DNA from: Rhodospirillaceae bacterium
GTDB lineage: Bacteria > Pseudomonadota > Alphaproteobacteria > CADEGL01
Assembly (NCBI GenBank): GCA_018699755.1
Contig: JABIRQ010000117.1
Location: 1 to 16,475 of the forward strand
DNA: 16,475 nt
Direction of reading: 5' to 3'
Both the position numbers and the translations under genes were made by a program. Below are positions 14,143-16,475 of this stretch, in pieces (positions within the stretch are counted from its first letter, which is position 1; every line of letters begins with the position of its first letter). The notes below the pieces were generated by a model that was not told the origin of the DNA, did no database searches, and saw only the letters and a program-made list of their open reading frames with translations.

Positions 14143-15308
14143 TGACGAATGGGCCGCCGCTCATCTACCTCATTGCCGGCGAACCGTCGGGCGATGCGAT
14201 CGGCGGTCGCCTCATCGACGCCTTGGCGGAGCGCACCGGTGAAAAGGTGCGTTTCGCGGGGGTCGGTGGACCGCGCATGGCTGCGCGCGGGCTCGACAGC
14301 CTGTTCCCGATGGACGATCTGACCCTGTTCGGTGCGGCCGAAGTCCTGCCAAAGGTGCCCAGGATCCTTCGTCGGGTGCGCGAGACCGTGGCCGATATCC
14401 GCGCCACGAAGCCCGACGCGGTCGTTTCGATCGACGTTCCCGGCTTCGCCTTCAGGGTTCAGAAACGCCTCAAGGACAACCCCGCCCTGCGCATCCACTA
14501 TGTCGCGCCGACAGTCTGGGCCTATCGTCCCGGACGGGCCCGGGCGATCGCCGGCTTTCTCGATCATCTGCTGGTGCTCCTGCCCTTCGAGCCGCCCTAT
14601 TTCGAGCGCGAGGGCTTGCCGAGCACGTTTGTCGGTCATCCGGTGGTGGAGGAGGGAGCGCGCGATGGCGACGGCGCGCGCTACCGGACCGCCCACGGCA
14701 TCGGAGAGGACCGGCGGGTTCTATGCATCCTGCCCGGCAGCCGGCGCGGCGAAATCGACACCTTGCTGCCGATCTTCGGCGAGGTGCTGGAAAGGCTCGC
14801 GCCCCAGTTTCCCGATCTGCATCTGGCGGTGCCCACGGTGCCCCATGTCGAGGCCGCTGTCCGCGCGGCCGCCGCCGGATGGCCACTGCCCGCGACGGTG
14901 ACGTTGGACGCGGCCGAAAAATACGACGCCTTCGCCGCGAGCCGCGCGGCGCTCGCGGCCTCGGGCACCGTCTCGCTCGAATTGACCCTTGCCGGGGTGC
15001 CGATGGTCGTGGCCTATCGCCTCAATGCGTTGACCGCGTTGTGGCTGCGACCCCAGCTCCGCGTCTCCTATGCATCCCTGGTGAACATCCTGCTCGACCG
15101 CCCGACCGTGCCCGAGTTTCTGCAGGATCGTTGCCGGGCGGAGGAGATCGCCCCGGCCCTGACCGAACTTCTGGAAGGCGGTCCCGAGCGCGACGCCCAA
15201 CTCGCCGGTCTCGCCGAAGGCGCGGCGGCATTCGGTCCCGGCGGCGACGCGCCGAGCATGCGTGCGGCGGACACCATTTTGAACTTGATCGAAGAGCGCC
15301 GGCGCTAG
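14139..15308 (+). CDS. lpxB: Lipid-A-disaccharide synthase
   Basis: LpxB is a GT19, GT-B fold glycosyltransferase that joins UDP-2,3-diacylglucosamine with lipid X to make the lipid A disaccharide at the inner membrane. The 389 residues show AGEPSGD (13-19), SIDVPGF (97-103), VAPTVWAYRPGRA (122-134), FVGHPVVE (164-171), LPGSRRGEI (198-206) and AASGTVSLEL (273-282). The length fits the family. The start overlaps the lpxI stop (ATGA); the next codon is also ATG (14142). It is the last gene of the + strand run. The gene ends within GC-rich inverted repeats and faces a - strand gene pair. Confidence 0.96.
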   Translation: MMTNGPPLIYLIAGEPSGDAIGGRLIDALAERTGEKVRFAGVGGPRMAARGLDSLFPMDDLTLFGAAEVLPKVPRILRRVRETVADIRATKPDAVVSIDVPGFAFRVQKRLKDNPALRIHYVAPTVWAYRPGRARAIAGFLDHLLVLLPFEPPYFEREGLPSTFVGHPVVEEGARDGDGARYRTAHGIGEDRRVLCILPGSRRGEIDTLLPIFGEVLERLAPQFPDLHLAVPTVPHVEAAVRAAAAGWPLPATVTLDAAEKYDAFAASRAALAASGTVSLELTLAGVPMVVAYRLNALTALWLRPQLRVSYASLVNILLDRPTVPEFLQDRCRAEEIAPALTELLEGGPERDAQLAGLAEGAAAFGPGGDAPSMRAADTILNLIEERRR

Positions 15309-15336
15309 CGCCCAGGCGAGGGGTGCGGGGCGCCTG
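15301..15336. terminator. GC-rich inverted repeats at the convergent end of lpxB, possible terminator
   Basis: GGCGCTAGCGCC (15301-15312) is a perfect palindrome spanning the lpxB stop. Right after it, CAGGCG (15313-15318) and CGCCTG (15331-15336) pair around a 12-base loop. They sit between lpxB and the oppositely oriented small frame, where a two-way terminator would be expected. There is no T run on either side, so an intrinsic terminator in the strict sense is not shown. Confidence 0.35.
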
Positions 15337-15339
15337 CGG

Positions 15340-15492
15340 TCACTCCAAAAGCAGGACCAGCAGGACCAATCCGCCGCATACGGCAAGGGTTGCGAGCGCG
15401 CCGATCATGCGCTGGACAAGAACGGCGCGCGGCATGGGATTGTCGTTGGCAGGTTGCGACGGTGCGTGGACGAACCGGCCCACCGTCGGCAT
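15340..15492 (-). CDS. Possible small single-pass membrane protein, unknown function
   Basis: A 50-residue frame on the - strand directly downstream of gltA. It has a polar N-terminal half (MPTVGRFVHAPSQPANDNP) and one hydrophobic segment near its end (about residues 30-49, with IGALATLAVCGG followed by VLLVLLL), ending in Glu. I do not recognise it. The stop is TGA at 15340. An upstream in-frame GTG at 15549, 8 bases after the gltA stop and preceded by AGGACGAG, would give 69 residues. For it: a clear membrane segment in a gap otherwise without a gene, and the same strand as gltA. Against it: short length and a weak ribosome binding site for the ATG. No function is claimed. Confidence 0.4.
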   Translation of the reverse strand: MPTVGRFVHAPSQPANDNPMPRAVLVQRMIGALATLAVCGGLVLLVLLLE

Positions 15493-15557
15493 ATCCGTCC
15501 GCCGGTGTCCCTGGTCGTCCTGCGTTCGCGTGCCGTGCGCCGTCACCGTTTCTCGTC

Positions 15558-16475
15558 CTAGCTGCGATCTTTCAGCGAAACGAATTCTCGCTGGGTCTTG
15601 CCCGTATAGAGCTGCCGGGGCCGGCCGATCTTCTGGTTTGGATCCTCGACCATTTCCTTCCACTGTGCGATCCAACCCACGGTCCGCGCCAGGGCGAACA
15701 GGACCGTGAACATCGAGGTCGGGAAGCCCATGGCCTTCAGAATGATACCCGAATAGAAGTCGACATTCGGGAACAGCTTCCGCTCGACGAAATACTCGTC
15801 CTCCAACGCGATTTTCTCAAGCTCCATCGCCAGGTCGAGCAGCGGCTCCTCGCGGATGCCGAGCTCGTCGAGGACCTGATGGCAGCTGCCGCGCAGCACC
15901 GCGGCGCGCGGATCGTAGTTCTTGTACACCCGGTGGCCGAAGCCCATCAGGCGGAAGGGGTCGTCCTTGTCCTTGGCGCGCTCGATGAACTCGGGGATGC
16001 GCGACTTGTCGCCGATCTCGGTCAGCATGTTGAGCACGGCTTCGTTGGCGCCCCCATGGGCCGGCCCCCAGAGCGAGGCGATACCCGCGGCGACGCAGGC
16101 GAAAGGATTGGCGCCGCTCGACCCGGCCAGGCGCACGGTCGAGGTCGATGCATTCTGTTCGTGGTCGGCATGCAGGATGAATATCTGATCCATCGCGCGG
16201 GCCAGGACCGGATTCACGTTGTAGTCCTCACAGGGCACGCCGAAGGTCATGTAGAGGAAGTTTTCCGCGTAATTGAGGTCGTTGCGCGGATACATGAAGG
16301 GCTGGCCGCTCGAGTATTTGTAGGCCATGGCGGCGATCGTCGGCATCTTTGCGATCAGCCGGTAGGAAGCCACCATCCGCTGGTACGGATCGTCGATATC
16401 CGTCGAGTCGTGATAGAAGGCGGACAGCGCGCCGACCACACCGCACATGATCGCCATCGGGTGAGCATCGCGGCG
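15558..16475 (-). CDS. gltA: Citrate synthase, C-terminal part (5' end outside window)
   Basis: Citrate synthase condenses oxaloacetate and acetyl-CoA in the first step of the TCA cycle. The last 306 residues are present; the frame stays open to the window edge (RRDAHPMAIM before GVVGALSAF), so the start lies beyond 16475 and the ATG at 16457 is internal. The three catalytic residues of the family are visible: His in LWGPAHGGANEAVL, His in MGFGHRVYKNYDPRA, and Asp in FPNVDFYSGIIL. The C-terminus (GRPRQLYTGKTQREFV) is typical of the longer bacterial type II enzyme. It is convergent with lpxB and separate from the lipid A operon. The stop is TAG at 15558-15560. Confidence 0.95.
   Translation of the reverse strand, partial: RRDAHPMAIMCGVVGALSAFYHDSTDIDDPYQRMVASYRLIAKMPTIAAMAYKYSSGQPFMYPRNDLNYAENFLYMTFGVPCEDYNVNPVLARAMDQIFILHADHEQNASTSTVRLAGSSGANPFACVAAGIASLWGPAHGGANEAVLNMLTEIGDKSRIPEFIERAKDKDDPFRLMGFGHRVYKNYDPRAAVLRGSCHQVLDELGIREEPLLDLAMELEKIALEDEYFVERKLFPNVDFYSGIILKAMGFPTSMFTVLFALARTVGWIAQWKEMVEDPNQKIGRPRQLYTGKTQREFVSLKDRS

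Overview
The window is a high-GC bacterial chromosome segment carrying a core housekeeping and envelope-biogenesis gene string. Gene content and order point to an alphaproteobacterium, probably Rhodospirillales-like. The supporting signs are the order rpsB-tsf-pyrH-frr-uppS-cdsA-dxr-rseP-bamA-skp-lpxD-fabZ-lpxA-lpxI-lpxB, the use of LpxI rather than LpxH, a short RseP with a single PDZ domain, and an intergenic palindromic repeat that resembles a family common in Alphaproteobacteria. The genus cannot be fixed from the sequence alone.

Layout: 1-501 is the 3' end of dnaE (DNA polymerase III alpha subunit, + strand). A roughly 450-base gap follows. It holds a palindromic repeat at 532-570, a good sigma70-type promoter at 782-810, and a leader with a strong hairpin at 884-908. 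From 949 to 15308 fifteen genes run on the + strand with almost no spacing, and many overlap their neighbours (ATGA, GTGA, and overlaps of 8, 11 and 17 bases), so they look like one long operon or a set of overlapping operons. The first block serves translation and nucleotide supply (rpsB, tsf, pyrH, frr). The second makes lipid precursors (uppS for undecaprenyl diphosphate, cdsA for CDP-diacylglycerol, dxr for the MEP isoprenoid pathway that feeds uppS). The third handles envelope stress and outer-membrane protein assembly (rseP, bamA, skp). The fourth makes lipid A and fatty acids (lpxD, fabZ, lpxA, lpxI, lpxB). After lpxB come GC-rich inverted repeats, a possible small membrane protein on the - strand, and the 3' part of gltA (citrate synthase, - strand), which runs off the window end.

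How the genes work together: dxr and uppS supply the lipid carrier for cell-wall and O-antigen synthesis. cdsA supplies phospholipid precursor. fabZ, lpxA, lpxD, lpxI and lpxB share the 3-hydroxyacyl-ACP pool and build the lipid A disaccharide. Skp and BamA carry and insert outer-membrane proteins into the same membrane, and RseP is the intramembrane protease of envelope stress signalling.

I found no new multi-gene system. The more unusual observations are local: (i) a 10-codon reading frame that bridges rseP and bamA by overlapping both, with bamA itself starting on TTG; (ii) an abrupt patch of A/T-ending codons in the 3' part of rseP; (iii) a long Ala/Pro/Glu tail on ribosomal protein S2; (iv) the structured rpsB leader; and (v) the dispersed-type palindrome after dnaE.
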